NCBI RefSeq assembly: GCF_021347895.1
Contig: NC_067131.1
Location: 32,335,411 to 32,399,410, forward strand
DNA length: 64,000 nt
Reading direction: 5' to 3'
Source of the DNA: Acanthochromis polyacanthus
Lineage: Eukaryota; Chordata; Actinopteri; Pomacentridae
Shown here: piece by piece, positions 1 to 12,719 of the stretch
Layout: each line of letters opens with the position of its first letter
Numbering within the stretch: position 1 is the stretch's first letter
Program-made: the position numbers and the translations under genes
Notes under the pieces: generated by a model
The model's input: only the letters and a program-made list of their open reading frames with translations
What the model was told of the DNA's origin: nothing
Database searches by the model: none

Positions 1-2
1 TC

Positions 3-1586
<1,584 letters not shown>

Positions 1587-1717
1587 TCATCTACCTGCAG
1601 CCACACACACCTGGACAGCAGCTGAGGATCATGGGAAGTGTCATGTTTAAAGACAGAAAATCATGAAAGAAAGAATTTTAACTCTTGACAGGAACAGAAA
1701 CACCCGCAGGAAGAACT

Positions 1718-3252
1718 ACCAGTAATCTACCAGTAATCTAACTACCAGTAATCTACCAGTAATCCAACTACCAGTAATCTACCAGTAATCCAACTACCAG
1801 TAATCTAACTACCAGTAATCTACCAGTAATCTAACTACCAGTAATCTACCAGTAATCTAACTACCAGTAATCTAACTACCAGTAATCTACCAGTAATCCA
1901 ACTACCAGTAATCTAACTACCAGTAATCTACCAGTAATCTAACTACCAGTAATCTACCAGTAATCTAACTACCAGTAATCTAACTACCAGTAATCTACCA
2001 GTAATCCAACTACCAGTAATCTACCAGTACTCTAACTACCAGTAATATACCAGTAATCTAACTACCAGTAATCTACCAGTAATCTAACTACCAGTAATCT
2101 ACCAGTAATCCAACTACCAGTAATCCAACTACCAGTAATCTACCAGTAATCTAACTACCAGTAATCTACCAGTAATCCAACTACCAGTAATCTAACTACC
2201 AGTAATCTACCAGTAATCTAACTACCAGTAATCTACCAGTAATCCAACTACCAGTAATCTACCAGTAATCTAACTACCAGTAATCTAACTACCAGTAATC
2301 TACCAGTAATCTAACTACCAGTAATCTAACTACCAGTAATCTACCAGTAATCTCACTACCAGTAATCTAACTACCAGTAATCTAACTACCAGTAATCTAC
2401 CAGTAATCTAACTACCAGTAATCTAACTACCAGTAATCTACCAGTAATCTAACTACCAGTAATCTAACTACCAGTAATCTACCAGTAATCTAACTACCAG
2501 TAATCTACCAGTAATCCAACTACCAGTAATCTACCAGTAATCCAACTACCAGTAATCTACCAGTAATCTAACTACCAGTAATCTACCAGTAATCCAACTA
2601 CCAGTAATCTAACTACCAGTAATCTACCAGTAATCTAACTACCAGTAATCTAACTACCAGTAATCTAACTACCAGTAATCTAACTACCAGTAATCTACCA
2701 GTAATCTAACTACCAGTAATCTACCAGTAATCTAACTACCAGTAATCTAACTACCAGTAATATACCAGTAATCTAACTACCAGTAATCTACCAGTAATCC
2801 AACTACCAGTAATCTAACTACCAGTAATCTACCAGTAATCTAACTACCAGTAATCTAACTACCAGTAATCTACCAGTAATCTAACTACCAGTAATCTACC
2901 AGTAATCTAACTACCAGTAATCTAACTACCAGTAATCTACCAGTAATCTAACTACCAGTAATCTAACTACCAGTAATCTACCAGTAATCTAACTACCAGT
3001 AATCTACCAGTAATCTAACTACCAGTAATCTAACTACCAGTAATCTACCAGTAATCTAACTACCAGTAATCTACCAGTAATCTAACTACCAGTAATCTAA
3101 CTACCAGTAATCTACCAGTAATCTAACTACCAGTAATCTACCAGTAATCTAACTACCAGTAATCTACCAGTAATCTAACTACCAGTAATCTACCAGTAAT
3201 CTAACTACCAGTAATCTAACTACCAGTAATATACCAGTAATCTAACTACCAG
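1718..3252. repeat. Minisatellite of 11- and 15-bp units (accagtaatct / accagtaatctaact)
   Basis: About 1.5 kb of alternating units accagtaatct and accagtaatctaact, with single-base variants (ccaact, atatacc). It lies in the jakmip3 intron upstream (gene sense) of the exon at 1446-1559. The mixed order of 11- and 15-bp units gives a coarse two-letter pattern along the array. Confidence 0.97.
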
Positions 3253-3255
3253 CAG

Positions 3256-4526
3256 GTATTTCATTGGTCCACTTCACCTGGTCACGTGTTTCTAGTTATC
3301 GCAGTGGGCGGTGCCTAATGTTGTCATGGAAACATTGCAGCTTGTTCAGGATGAGTTTGTTCTGGTTCTAACTCAGAATAATTCTCTGACAGCAGCTGGA
3401 TCTGTTCCCTGGTTGGTTCTGAGGTTCTGCCTGCTGCTGGTTCCAGTGTAGAGCAGAACATCTAAACATGGATGTATTGATGGATTCTTGGATCTCTGAC
3501 ACTTTGAGCAAGAATCTGAATCTTTGGGTTCCATCAAACACAGGGTGAGTGATGGAACCTTCAAAGAGCTCAGAGGTTCTGGTTCTGCTGAAACCACAGA
3601 ACCACCAGAAAGAACCTGACATGGTAGATCAAACGCTGTTGCTGGTTCTGAAAACAGAATGATCTGGAGGTTGTGGCTCAGCAGAACGTGATTTAATGAA
3701 CTGAAACAGAAGAACATAAACGAGTTGAACTTTCTGATCTAAACACATTTTTAAAGCTGAAATTCAAATTTTCTGATCCAGAAAACCTTTGAAGTCCCAA
3801 ACATGATTGTGAGGTTTGACATCTAAAGCTTCACCGTGTTCAGAGTTTATTTTAAACTAAATTAAAACTGAGGAAACTTCCTGAAGTTCACTTGAAAACC
3901 TGATTTTATAAACATCTGATAACTTTACATGATTATTTCTAATTTTTGGGAAAACTTACATGGTTCAAGTTTTAAAAAAAACTGTTGTTAAATTAATTAA
4001 CTCCTTAAACGCTACAACTTAAACAAAAATATGAAAAGTCAAAAGTACTGGAGAAAATATGACTGGAGCAACTTAATCCATTAAATGTGTCTCAACATGA
4101 TTTATTATGTTTGTAACTCCAGCATTCAGTGTAGAAGTCATTAAATACGTCTTATTGTGGAGGAAAAGCTGCTTCCTGTTTGCTGGTTGAACAAAGATCC
4201 ATTAGAACTCTTAAAGATCAATAAACAGGTCAGTTTAGAACTGCAGGACTTTCTGTACCAGAGTTGACATTTTAGCTGGTTTCAGACCTAAAATCCACCA
4301 AACACCACACGGCATCTTAGAGAAAGATTCCTCTAAATATTATAAATACAGCTGAGTAGAATGTAGTTATGATACACATATTGTAGTGAACCTGCTGACT
4401 ACTTCCTGTTAAAGAAGTCAGAGAGCCTTGGAGTCTTCTAGTCAGCAGAGGGCGCTCTAACATGCATCAGCCTGACAGGTGACATTCGTCATGCAGTTAG
4501 AACATGCAGGAGGAGGCGGGGCTTAC
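3256..4526. other. jakmip3 intron, no feature recognised
   Basis: AT-rich, apparently single-copy sequence between the minisatellite and the next exon. I see no conserved coding segment, RNA gene or transposon terminus. Two short overlapping minus-strand open frames near 3,370-3,720 have no recognisable protein signature. Confidence 0.6.
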
Positions 4527-4721
4527 AATGAGGGGCGTGCTGTTAGAGGGGGGGTTGGGCGTGGGGTGGTTAAGCCCCGCCCTCTGAGCGTCTCTCAGGG
4601 CTGCGATTTGCTGCTCAGCTGCCTGAGTCTGCAGCTGCAGCCGATGGGCGTGGCCAGCCTGCAGCCCCAACGCCTTATCCAGGACGCTGACCGCCCTGTC
4701 CTTCAGCTTTATCTCATCCAT
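4527..4721 (-). CDS. jakmip3: jakmip3-like, fourth coding exon
   Basis: This 195-bp exon is 65 codons, phase 0 at both ends. The acceptor is tgtgtgtgcag|ATGGATGAG and the donor ATT|gtaagc. The first half (MDEIKLKDRAVSVLDKALG, then LQAGHAHRLQLQ) matches the JAKMIP block of the form MEEIKxKDRAVFVLERELGxQAG. The second half departs from the family: where relatives have QKEALDEQLxQVREA, this copy has QTQAAEQQIAALRDAQ followed by a proline/asparagine-rich tail. The internal ATG at the exon start is not the initiator, because the reading frame enters from the exon at 11,644. The divergent tail could mean relaxed constraint, or that the true donor lies elsewhere. Confidence 0.85.
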
Positions 4722-5632
4722 CTGCACACACACAGGTGAGACGACAGGTGAGTGGACAGACAGATGGGTAAAAGATGGGGTTAGTCTTCGCTTCATCTCT
4801 TCAGACAAACAGGTGGGGGGCGGGGTTATTTAAACAGGTGGGGGCGGGGTTATTTAAACGTGTGGGGAGCGGGGTTATTCATGTCATTCATGTTTTTACT
4901 ACTTTGGACTGGTCTGACTTGATGGAGACTGTCAGTTCTGATTTATCTAAAGTTTACTAAATGTTTCCTCAATGTTTATTTAACGTTTACTGAAGATTTA
5001 CTGAACATTAACTAAGCGTTTACTGAACGTTTTCTGAACGTTTATTGAACGTTAACTGGCTGTCAGCTCCAAACTAACTCCTGTGAATCGAGCCAAACTG
5101 TGAGGGGCTCAGTGTAAGCTTTGCAAACAGCAGCTCAACAACCAACATGGCCGAGATGGAATGTGACGCAAAACACACAAAAACTGCAACACGAAGAGAT
5201 CACAACGGAAAGACACACATCACTATGAAAAGACATAAAAACACACAAAAATGTCCAAACGAGCAGAGAAAGACAACATCCGATTGTTCTGTTTCATGGA
5301 TCCTGTGAATCTGTTCTCATTATTTCCGGTCCCTGGATCTGCTCGGGCTTCATGACTCACAGAGGAGGAACCTCTAGTTCTACTGAGAACCTGCTGGTTT
5401 CATTATTCATTGTTTTGGTTCAACAACCACAGGATTTACTTCATGGTTCCTGAAGTGAATCTACCTGAACACGTATGAGTTCATGTAGAACAACGGGATG
5501 TGAGGGAACCATAACAGAACCACAGAAGTGAACACAGTGAGTGGATCAGAAGCGGTTCCTCAGAACATCCATCATTGTGTCTCTACCTGGCAGGAGATCA
5601 AAGCTGCAAACATTCTCTGATTAGTATGAAGG
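4722..5632. other. jakmip3 intron with small local repeats
   Basis: Mostly unremarkable intron. Positions 4,805-4,878 contain three degenerate copies of a roughly 25-bp G-rich unit (aaacaggtgggggcggggttatt). Positions 4,960-5,060 contain imperfect repeats of tttactgaacg. Nothing else was recognised. Confidence 0.6.
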
Positions 5633-5638
5633 TAATCT

Positions 5639-6356
5639 TAGACCCTCCAGAAAAACGCGGGCTAAAATCCTTGATTATGTGAATAAATATGTGGGGTTTT
5701 TATACCATTTTATGCGGAGAAATTGCGGAAAGTTGTAAAGTATACGAATAGTTGTGAAATATGCAAAAATATGCGCGATTCACCTGCCGTCTGGCCGCAG
5801 AGTGATGTGTCCTCTAATCAGACACTGGGTCTGCTGTGGGGTTACTGGACTGACAGTCTGTGCTCTGGGAGGGGGAGAAGCTCACAGCAGCACCTGCTGC
5901 TGGTTGAAAACAGGAACTGCAGAATGATCCCAGTTTTCCTGTCAGTCTCCAAAACGGCAGAAAAAGTCGCTAGATTTGTGGCGAGTCAGTTTTGACAAAA
6001 AGTCGCTGTGACGCTTTGGAAAGTCGCTAGATTTAGCGAGAAAGTCGCTAAGTTGACAACACTGGCGCCGCTGTCCATCAGATCGTGCTTCCAGTGTGTG
6101 TGAATGAACTGATGACGTCAGGCCGGGCGTCACATAAAAACTCACAACTCCATTTATATCGGTTATAGTTTTCTCATTTTATGCAGAAATTGTGAAATCA
6201 AGCGGGACCCGCATATTTCTTGCGGGAATTATGTGCTGTTTTGCAGGGATTGTGCGGCCTTTTGGGAAATAATTGACCCCCGCATAATCAGTGGCATTTT
6301 GGTGATTAATGCGGGAATTCATGCGATCGCATAATCACGTTTTTCTGGAGGGTCTA
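5639..6356. mobile_element. Non-autonomous DNA transposon with inverted ends and 6-bp target duplication
   Basis: The left end TAGACCCTCCAGAAAAACG and the right end CGTTTTTCTGGAGGGTCTA are inverted copies. Directly outside both is TAATCT (5,633-5,638 and 6,357-6,362), which fits a 6-bp target-site duplication. The 718-bp interior has no transposase frame. It contains repeated AGTCGCTA-type motifs near 5,965-6,060 and GC-rich words such as GCGGGA. The family was not identified. It lies in the large jakmip3 intron. Confidence 0.8.
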
Positions 6357-6362
6357 TAATCT

Positions 6363-7183
6363 ACATTCTGATAATCACTTGGAGTCCTTTTAAATGTCTG
6401 TGGTTTCTTCAGTGAATATTTTCTGTTTTCTTTCCTCTGTGACGGTAAACTGGAGATCTTTGGACTGAACCAGACTCTTGAGGAAACTCTGACCCATGTT
6501 TCAGTATTTTCTGATATTTTAGAGACAAACAGCTGAGCGATTCATCTGGATAACAGTCCACAGATTATTTCAATCCTTATTCTGTTTTTCCTTCAGTTAA
6601 ACTTTCTCCATCTATCAGAGCGTTGTACCAGTCACTGTCTGCCTCTGGGTCACTACCAGGCTCTCATTCATCAGCCTCCATTCAGCTGCTGTCTGCATCA
6701 GTCAGCACACTAACATGTTCAATCCAACATACACAGCAACATCTGGAGCCTGGAGTGTCACATTCCAGATGTTTTCTTCAGGGTGTCCCTCAGTGTGACA
6801 GCAGGTTGGTGTTAGACTTCAGACTGACCAAGAGGCTGAACAACGCGTTTCAGTTGTGATGAACACATCTGTGATTCCACGATCAGATTTACAGCAGCAG
6901 GATAAAATAACCCGACCTGATGTGTCAGACAATTAACTTCTCTCTTTATTTGTTCATTGCAGCTGTGAGTCATCAAAGCTGCATGTCATTGGACTGTTAA
7001 TGAGTTGATTGGATCTAAAGATGCTTCTAAAAGAGTTTTTTGGTTGGATTTGTTCAAAACAGCCGCAACAGCTAGAAGAGTGAGGGAACTACTAAAATAA
7101 AAATATCTTTTCTCAGTCTGAGGATCTGAGCATGATCAGTCACTACAGCCTCATCTTTAACACAGATGTATGTTGCATGATGA
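6363..7183. other. jakmip3 intron, no feature recognised
   Basis: No coding similarity, RNA gene or repeat terminus was recognised between the 5.6-6.4 kb transposon and the start of the degenerate 19-bp repeats. Confidence 0.55.
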
Positions 7184-7274
7184 AAACAGTCATGCGGTTT
7201 GTAGACTTTCATGTGTATGTTGGAATCCTTCATGTGTCTGTTGTAAACTATCATGTATGTTGTAAACCTTCAGC
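7184..7274. repeat. Degenerate 19-bp minisatellite left of Tc1 copy 1
   Basis: Imperfect copies of the ttgtaaaccttcatgtatg unit that also flanks both Tc1 elements further right. The last units read catgtatgttgtaaaccttcagc up to the TA where the Tc1 begins. Confidence 0.8.
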
Positions 7275-7410
7275 TACACTATACTGCCAAAAGTATTGGC
7301 TCACCCATCCACATAATCAGAATCAGGTGTTCCAATCACTTCCATGTTCACAGGTGTATCAAATCAATCACCTGGGCATGCAGACTGCTTTTACAAACAT
7401 CAGTGAAAGA

Positions 7411-8748
7411 ATGGGTCGCTGTCAGGAGCTCAGTGAATTCCAGCGTGGAACTGTGATAGGATGCCACCTGTGCAACAAATCCAGTCGTGACATTTCTTCA
7501 CTCCTAAATATTCCACAGTCAACTGTCAGCTGTATTATAAGAAAGTGGAAGTGTGTGGGAACGACAGCAGCTCAGCCACCAAGTGGTCGACCACGTAAAC
7601 TGATTCAATTCAATTCAATTCAATTCAATTCAATTCAATTCAATTCAATTCAATTCAATTTTATTTATATGGCGTCAATTACAGTCAACTCGTCTCAAGA
7701 CGCTTTACAGAACCCATATGCCTGACCCCCAGAGCAGCCCAAAGGCGACAGTGGCAGGAAAACACCCTTTTAACAGGGAAGAAACCTTGAGCAGAACCCG
7801 GCTCTATATAGGGGGGACCCATCTGCCTGCTGGCCGGGCGGGTTGAGAGGGACAGAGGAGGGCAAGGGGGAGGGATGGGAGAAGAGGGAGGGGTGGGAAA
7901 GCACTGATGGAGCGGGTCAGAGGATGCTGAGGCGCATAGTGCCAAGAGGTGGACAACTTTCTGCAGAGTCAGTGGCTACAGACCTTCAGACTTCATGTGG
8001 CCTTCAGATTAGCTCAAGAACAGAGCTTCAGCAGAGAGCTTCATGGAATGGGTTTCCATGGCCGAGCAGCTGCATCCAAGCCGTACATCACCAAGTGCAA
8101 TGCAAAGCGTGGGATGCAGTGGTGTAAAGCAGCCACCACTGGACTCTAGAGCAGTGGAGACGCCTTCTCTGGAGTGACCAATCACGCTTCTCCATCTGGC
8201 AATCTGATGGACCAGTCTGGGTTTGGCGGTTTCCAGGAGAACCATACTTGTGGGACTGCATTGTACCAAGTGTAAAGTTTGGTGGAGGGGGGATTATGGT
8301 GTGGGCTTGTTCTTCAGGAGCTGGGCTTGGCCCCTTAGTTCCAGTGAAAGGAACTCTGAATGCTTCAGCATACCAGGACATTTTGGACAGTTCCATGCTC
8401 CCAACTTTGTGGGAACAGTTTGGAGCTGGCCCCTTCCTCTTCCTACATGACTGTGCACCAGAGCACAAAGCAAGGTCCATAAAGACATGGATGACAGAGT
8501 CTGGTGTGGATGAACTGGACTGGCCTGCACAGAGTCCTGACTTCAGCCCGATAGAACACCTTCGGGATGAATTAGAGCAGAGACTGAGAGCCAGGCCTTC
8601 TGGTCCAACATCAGTGTGTGACCTCACAAATGAGCTTCTGGAAGAACGGTCAAAAATTCCCATAAACTCACTCCTAAACCTTGTGGACAGCCTTCCCAGA
8701 AGAGTTGAAGCTTTTACAGCTGCAAAGGGTGGACCGACATCATATTGA
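7411..8748 (+). pseudogene. Tc1 transposase, broken (copy 1)
   Basis: From the ATG at 7,411 the frame reads MGRCQELSEFQRGTVIGCH, then a paired helix-turn-helix region (SSRDISSLLNIPQSTVS) and the GRPRKL hook, before a 299-bp insertion. Past the insertion the frame shifts several times. The catalytic landmarks are still recognisable in separate frames: WSD in the first part, the second Asp in [10 protein letters not shown] and the Glu in [11 protein letters not shown]. The C-terminus ([12 protein letters not shown]...GGPTSY) is present. It cannot make a functional transposase. Length without the insertion is about 345 codons, the usual Tc1 size. Confidence 0.92.
7604..7902. mobile_element. Short non-autonomous repeat inserted in Tc1 copy 1
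   Basis: The insert starts with (attca)n leading into ttttatttatatggcgtcaatt and continues with gacgctttacagaaccc and tttaacagggaagaaacct, words typical of an abundant fish dispersed repeat. ACTGA occurs on both sides (7,599-7,603 and 7,903-7,907). Tc1 copy 2 shows the uninterrupted site gtaaactgacggagcgg, so the insertion limits are confirmed inside the window. The class (SINE-like or other) is uncertain. Confidence 0.85.
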
Positions 8749-8830
8749 AATGTATGGATTAAGAATGGGATGTTACTGACGTTCATATGAGAGTCAAGGC
8801 AGGTGAGTGAACACTTTTGGTAATATATTG

Positions 8831-9039
8831 TATGTTGTAAACCTTCATGTATGTTGTAAACCTTCATGTATGTTGTAAACCATTATGCATGTTGTAAACC
8901 GTCCTGTGTGTTGTAAACTTTCTTGTATGTTGTAAACCATTATGTTTATTGTAAACCTTCATGCATGTTGTAAACCGTCCTGTGTGTTGTAAACCATTGT
9001 GTATGTTGTAAACCATCATGTATGTTGTAAACCTTCAGC
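8831..9039. repeat. 19-bp minisatellite between the two Tc1 copies
   Basis: About eleven units of ttgtaaaccttcatgtatg with variants (cattatgcatg, cgtcctgtgtg, ctttcttgtatg, cattatgtttat). The order of variants matches that to the right of copy 2 (11,377-11,500) almost unit for unit. Confidence 0.95.
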
Positions 9040-9175
9040 TACACTATACTGCCAAAAGTATTGGCTCACCCATCCACATAATCAGAATCAGGTGTTCCAA
9101 TCACTTCCATGACCACAGGTGAATAAAATCAATCACCTGGGCATGCAGACTGCTTTTACAAACATCAGTGAAAGA

Positions 9176-11294
9176 ATGGGTCGCTGTCAGGAGCTCAGTG
9201 AATTCCAGCGTGGAACTGTGATAGGATGCCACCTGTGCAACAAATCCAGTCGTGACATTTCTTCACTCCTAAATATTCCACAGTCAACTGTCAGCTGTAT
9301 TATAAGAAAGTGGAAGTGTGTGGGAACGACAGCAGCTCAGCCACCAAGTGGTCGACCACGTAAACTGACGGAGCGGGTCAGAGGATGCTGAGGCGCATAG
9401 TGCCAAGAGGTGGACAACTTTCTGCAGAGTCAATGGCTACAGACCTTCAGACTTCATGTGGCCTTCAGATTAGCTCAAGAACAGAGCTTCAGCAGAGAGC
9501 TTCATGGAATGGGTTTCCATGGCCGAGCAGCTGCATCCAAGCCGTACATCACCAAGTGCAATGCAAAGCGTGGGATGCAGTGGTGTAAAGCAGCCACCAC
9601 TGGACTCTAGAGCAGTGGAGACGCCTTCTCTGGAGTGACCAATCACGCTTCTCCATCTGGCAATCTGATGGACCAGTCTGGGTTTGGCGGTTTCCAGGAG
9701 AACCATACTTGTGGGACTGCATTGTACCAAGTGTAAAGTTTGGTGGAGGGGGGATTATGGTGTGGGCTTGTTCTTCAGGAACTGGGCTTGGCCCCTTAGT
9801 TCCAGTGAAAGGAACTCTGAATGCTTCAGCAGACCAAGACATTTTGGACAATTCCATGCTCCCAACTTTGTGGGAACAGTTTGGAGCTGACCCCTTCCTC
9901 TTCCTACATGACTGTGCACCAGAGAACAAAGCAAGGTCCATAAAGACACGGATGACAGAGTCTGGTGTGGATGAACTGGACTGACCTGCACAGAGTCCTG
10001 ACCTCAGCCCGATAGAACACCTTTGGGATGAATTAGAGCAGAGACTGAGAGCCAGGCCTTCTGGTCCAACATCAGTGTGTGACCTCACAAATGAGCTTCT
10101 GGAAGAACGGTCAAAAATTCCCATAAACATGTCACAGTACCAGTTGTATTTTTGTTAGTTTGTATTTTAGTGCATGGTTTGGAGTGCTTATTTTAATTGT
10201 TTAGGTTTTATTTTATAGTTGCATGGTTTTGTTTGTGGTGGTTATTTTGTTATGTTTCTATTTTGTAGTTGCATGAGTTTATTTTGAGTGTGCATGTTAC
10301 TGGGTGGAGTGATCTTTTTTTCTTTTTGAGTTGTAATTAGTGAAGACAGCTGGGACTGATTTAGCGGAGACCATGACTGATTGGACAGAGCTACCTGAGC
10401 TGATGCAGAAAAGAGGGACACATGTGCAACAGGAGGAGGCGAACAGAGGACTAACAGAGCGCACAAGGGGGAAACCAAGCAGAGGAGTAACAGGGCAGCC
10501 GTGAGTAGAACTGGGGACAGACGGGGAACAAAGTGGAGCAACACAAGAGTGGACCGAGCCAAAGAAACTCCACGCTACATGCAGTAAGCAGCGCTGGTTC
10601 GAGGGGAGAGGACGGAGGCGGACTGAGTCGGGTCGTGGCTGCACGGAGGCAGGAACGGAGGGCTGAAGTGAGCGACGGATGCCGAGGAGGATTGATACAA
10701 CGCAGATTCCCAGATAAGTGAAGGGACGCGAACCATCCTACCCAGCAGTGTGTGTGTGGTTGGTTGTTTTTATGGTGTGCCGAAAACTGAGTGACGCTCC
10801 CTCTTCCACAGCGCCGCATCACGTCGGACCAGCCGTGAGGAGGACTCGGAGGTACGGAGGCCAAGGAGGAAGTGTGCGGCTCATCACTCATCGCCCTGCG
10901 TCGCCTGTTCCCCAGAGAATATTCCCTTTGAAGGACTATTACACCGGCCAAGATAAGCATAGCCTCAAAAAGACCAGTGTGCTCTGTTTTATTGATCTGA
11001 TGCCCCCAACGGGACTGTTTTTTTATAGATTTTAGTAGGATTTTAGTCTATTTTTTAAGAGATTGTTTTTATCTGGTGTTGTTGGTTTTAAATTGAGGAA
11101 ATAAATGTCCTTCATTGCTCATTGCATTTGTGCACGTTTTTTAACAGTGGAAAATCAAGTCTTTTGACTGCTGGTAAAAAAGTATCTGAATCTGTGCAGT
11201 CCATGTGACAAACACACTCCTAAACCTTGTGGACAGCCTTCCCAGAAGAGTTGAAGCTTTTACAGCTGCAAAGGGTGGACCGACATCATATTGA
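9176..11294 (+). pseudogene. Tc1 transposase, broken (copy 2)
   Basis: The N-terminal DNA-binding part is open from the ATG at 9,176 to GRPRKLTERVRGC, where a one-base loss relative to the usual TERGQRMLRR sequence ends the frame. Downstream frames keep [14 protein letters not shown]. The codon after DELD is a TGA where copy 1 has TGG. The C-terminal 80 bp lie beyond the inserted LTR. It is non-functional. Confidence 0.92.
10130..11210 (+). mobile_element. Probable solo LTR (TG...CA ends, 4-bp target duplication)
   Basis: The insert begins TGTCACAGTACC and ends CATGTGACA, so it has TG/CA ends and short inverted termini. AACA is duplicated at 10,126-10,129 and 11,211-11,214, and removing insert plus one copy restores the Tc1 sequence. 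Near the right end is AGGAAATAAATGTCC followed by a T/G-rich stretch, as expected for a polyadenylation signal in the R region. There is no internal retroviral or retrotransposon gene. The orientation is inferred from the AATAAA. The superfamily is not resolved. Confidence 0.82.
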
Positions 11295-11376
11295 AATGTA
11301 TGGATTAAGAATGGGATGTTACTGACGTTCATATGAGAGTCAAGGCAGGTGAGTGAATACTTTTGGTAATATATTG

Positions 11377-11640
11377 TATGTTGTAAACCTTCATGTATGT
11401 TGTAAACCATTATGCATGTTGTAAACCGTCCTGTGTGTTGTAAACTTTCTTGTATGTTGTAAACCATTATGTTTATTGTAAACCTCCATGTATGTTGTAA
11501 ACCTTCCTGTGTGTTGTAAACTGTCATGTATATTGTAAACCTTCATGCATGTTGTAAACCGTCGTGTCTGTTGTAAACCGTCGTGTCTGTTGTAAACCGT
11601 CGTGTCTGTTGTAAACCATCATGTATGTAGTGGTGGATCG
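11377..11640. repeat. 19-bp minisatellite abutting a jakmip3 splice donor
   Basis: Units of ttgtaaaccttcatgtatg, ending with three cgtcgtgtctg variants, run to within about 20 bp of the donor of the jakmip3 exon at 11,644-11,883. Confidence 0.95.
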
Positions 11641-11643
11641 TAC

Positions 11644-11883
11644 CAGTCGGCGGATCTCCCGCTCACAGTCTCTCTTGGTTCGGTTCAGCTCCTCCTGGTG
11701 TTGGTGATGAGCTGATCGGAGCTCGGCTGCTCGGGCCTGGCAGGCCTGCTGAGCGGATGTCAGAGCTTCCTCAGCGCTCCTCTTTGCTCCTCGCAGCTCC
11801 TGAACCTCCTGCTGGAAGCGACAGCGCTCTGCTTCCCAGCTCCTCCTGGCGTCCTCCACCTCAGCCAGCAGGGCGCTCCTCAC
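11644..11883 (-). CDS. jakmip3: jakmip3-like, third coding exon
   Basis: This 240-bp exon is 80 codons in phase 0, with acceptor cctacag|GTGAGG and donor CTG|gtacga. It reads VRSALLAEVEDARRSWEAER, then FQQEVQELRGAKRSAEEAL and ends CEREIRRL. This is the JAKMIP segment of the form VKTxLLxEAxEEA...LQQEIxELKxAKRQxEEAL...CEREIRRL. The heptad pattern and the charged composition fit the N-terminal coiled coil. The frame is fully open and joins MDEIK of the next exon without a phase change. Confidence 0.9.
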
Positions 11884-12093
11884 CTGTAGGACCAGAGGGC
11901 GGAGCTTCAATCATGCTGCACACCTTCTGGAGCAACACACCTGCACTCCACCTGGGGAGGAGGTGAACACAACACACCTGGAGAATTATGAAACCCTGGA
12001 CCTCAAACTACAGAGAAGGACTCTGTTACTTGCTGCCACAGCCTGAAAATGAAAGGAAGGATGATGTATGGATGCAGGTAGACAGACAGGTAT

Positions 12094-12165
12094 ACAGTGG
12101 TATGCAAAAGTTTGGGCACCCCTGATAATTTTCAAGGTTTTCTTTATAAATCACTGGTTCTTCAG
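12094..12165. mobile_element. Terminal fragment of another Tc1/mariner-type element
   Basis: The sequence cagtggtatgcaaaagtttgggcacccctgataattttc is the terminus of a common fish Tc1/mariner family. No second terminus or transposase follows before the jakmip3 exon at 12,205, so only one end remains. Confidence 0.65.
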
Positions 12166-12189
12166 GTGTTTAAAGGTCAGGTGTTTTTA

Positions 12190-12486
<297 letters not shown>

Positions 12487-12719
12487 CTACAGTATTACTC
12501 CAGTAGTACTGAACTACAGTAGTACTGCTATAGTACTACTGTTCTGCATCAGTACTGTGAAGCATCAGTACTACAATGAAAGCGTTTCTATGATCTTCAG
12601 TCAGTGAAGCAAAACTTTATTTTTCCTTCATTCTTCTCTCAGATCATCTTCTCTATCCTTAAAGTGATTTTACTGTCCTCAAAGGAACATTCTTGATAGC
12701 TCTGTGTTGTCCTATAGTT

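Larger units (their letters stand above)
7277..8830 (+). mobile_element. Tc1/mariner element, copy 1, interrupted
   Basis: Inverted termini (cactatactgccaaaagta and the matching right end ...tacttttggtaatatattg) sit inside TA dinucleotides at 7,275 and 8,831. The interior is a common fish Tc1 transposase gene. A 299-bp repeat has inserted at 7,604. The flanking minisatellite is shared with copy 2, so the two copies arose by duplication of the block. Confidence 0.95.
9042..11376 (+). mobile_element. Tc1/mariner element, copy 2, interrupted by a solo LTR
   Basis: Same left terminus, TA flank (9,040) and interior as copy 1, and the same right terminus ending before the TA at 11,377. A 1,081-bp LTR-like insertion splits it at 10,130-11,210. 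It lacks the 299-bp repeat of copy 1. The left flank ttgtaaaccttcagcTA and the right minisatellite are identical in kind to those of copy 1. Confidence 0.95.

Noticed and set aside
7132..8867. Functional Tc1 transposase
   Set aside because: Multiple frameshifts and a 299-bp insertion break the frame; the open frames listed there are fragments.
10451..11035. Possible genes inside the LTR insertion (open frames up to 169 codons)
   Set aside because: No recognisable protein features; frames on both strands overlap in a sequence with LTR ends and target duplication.
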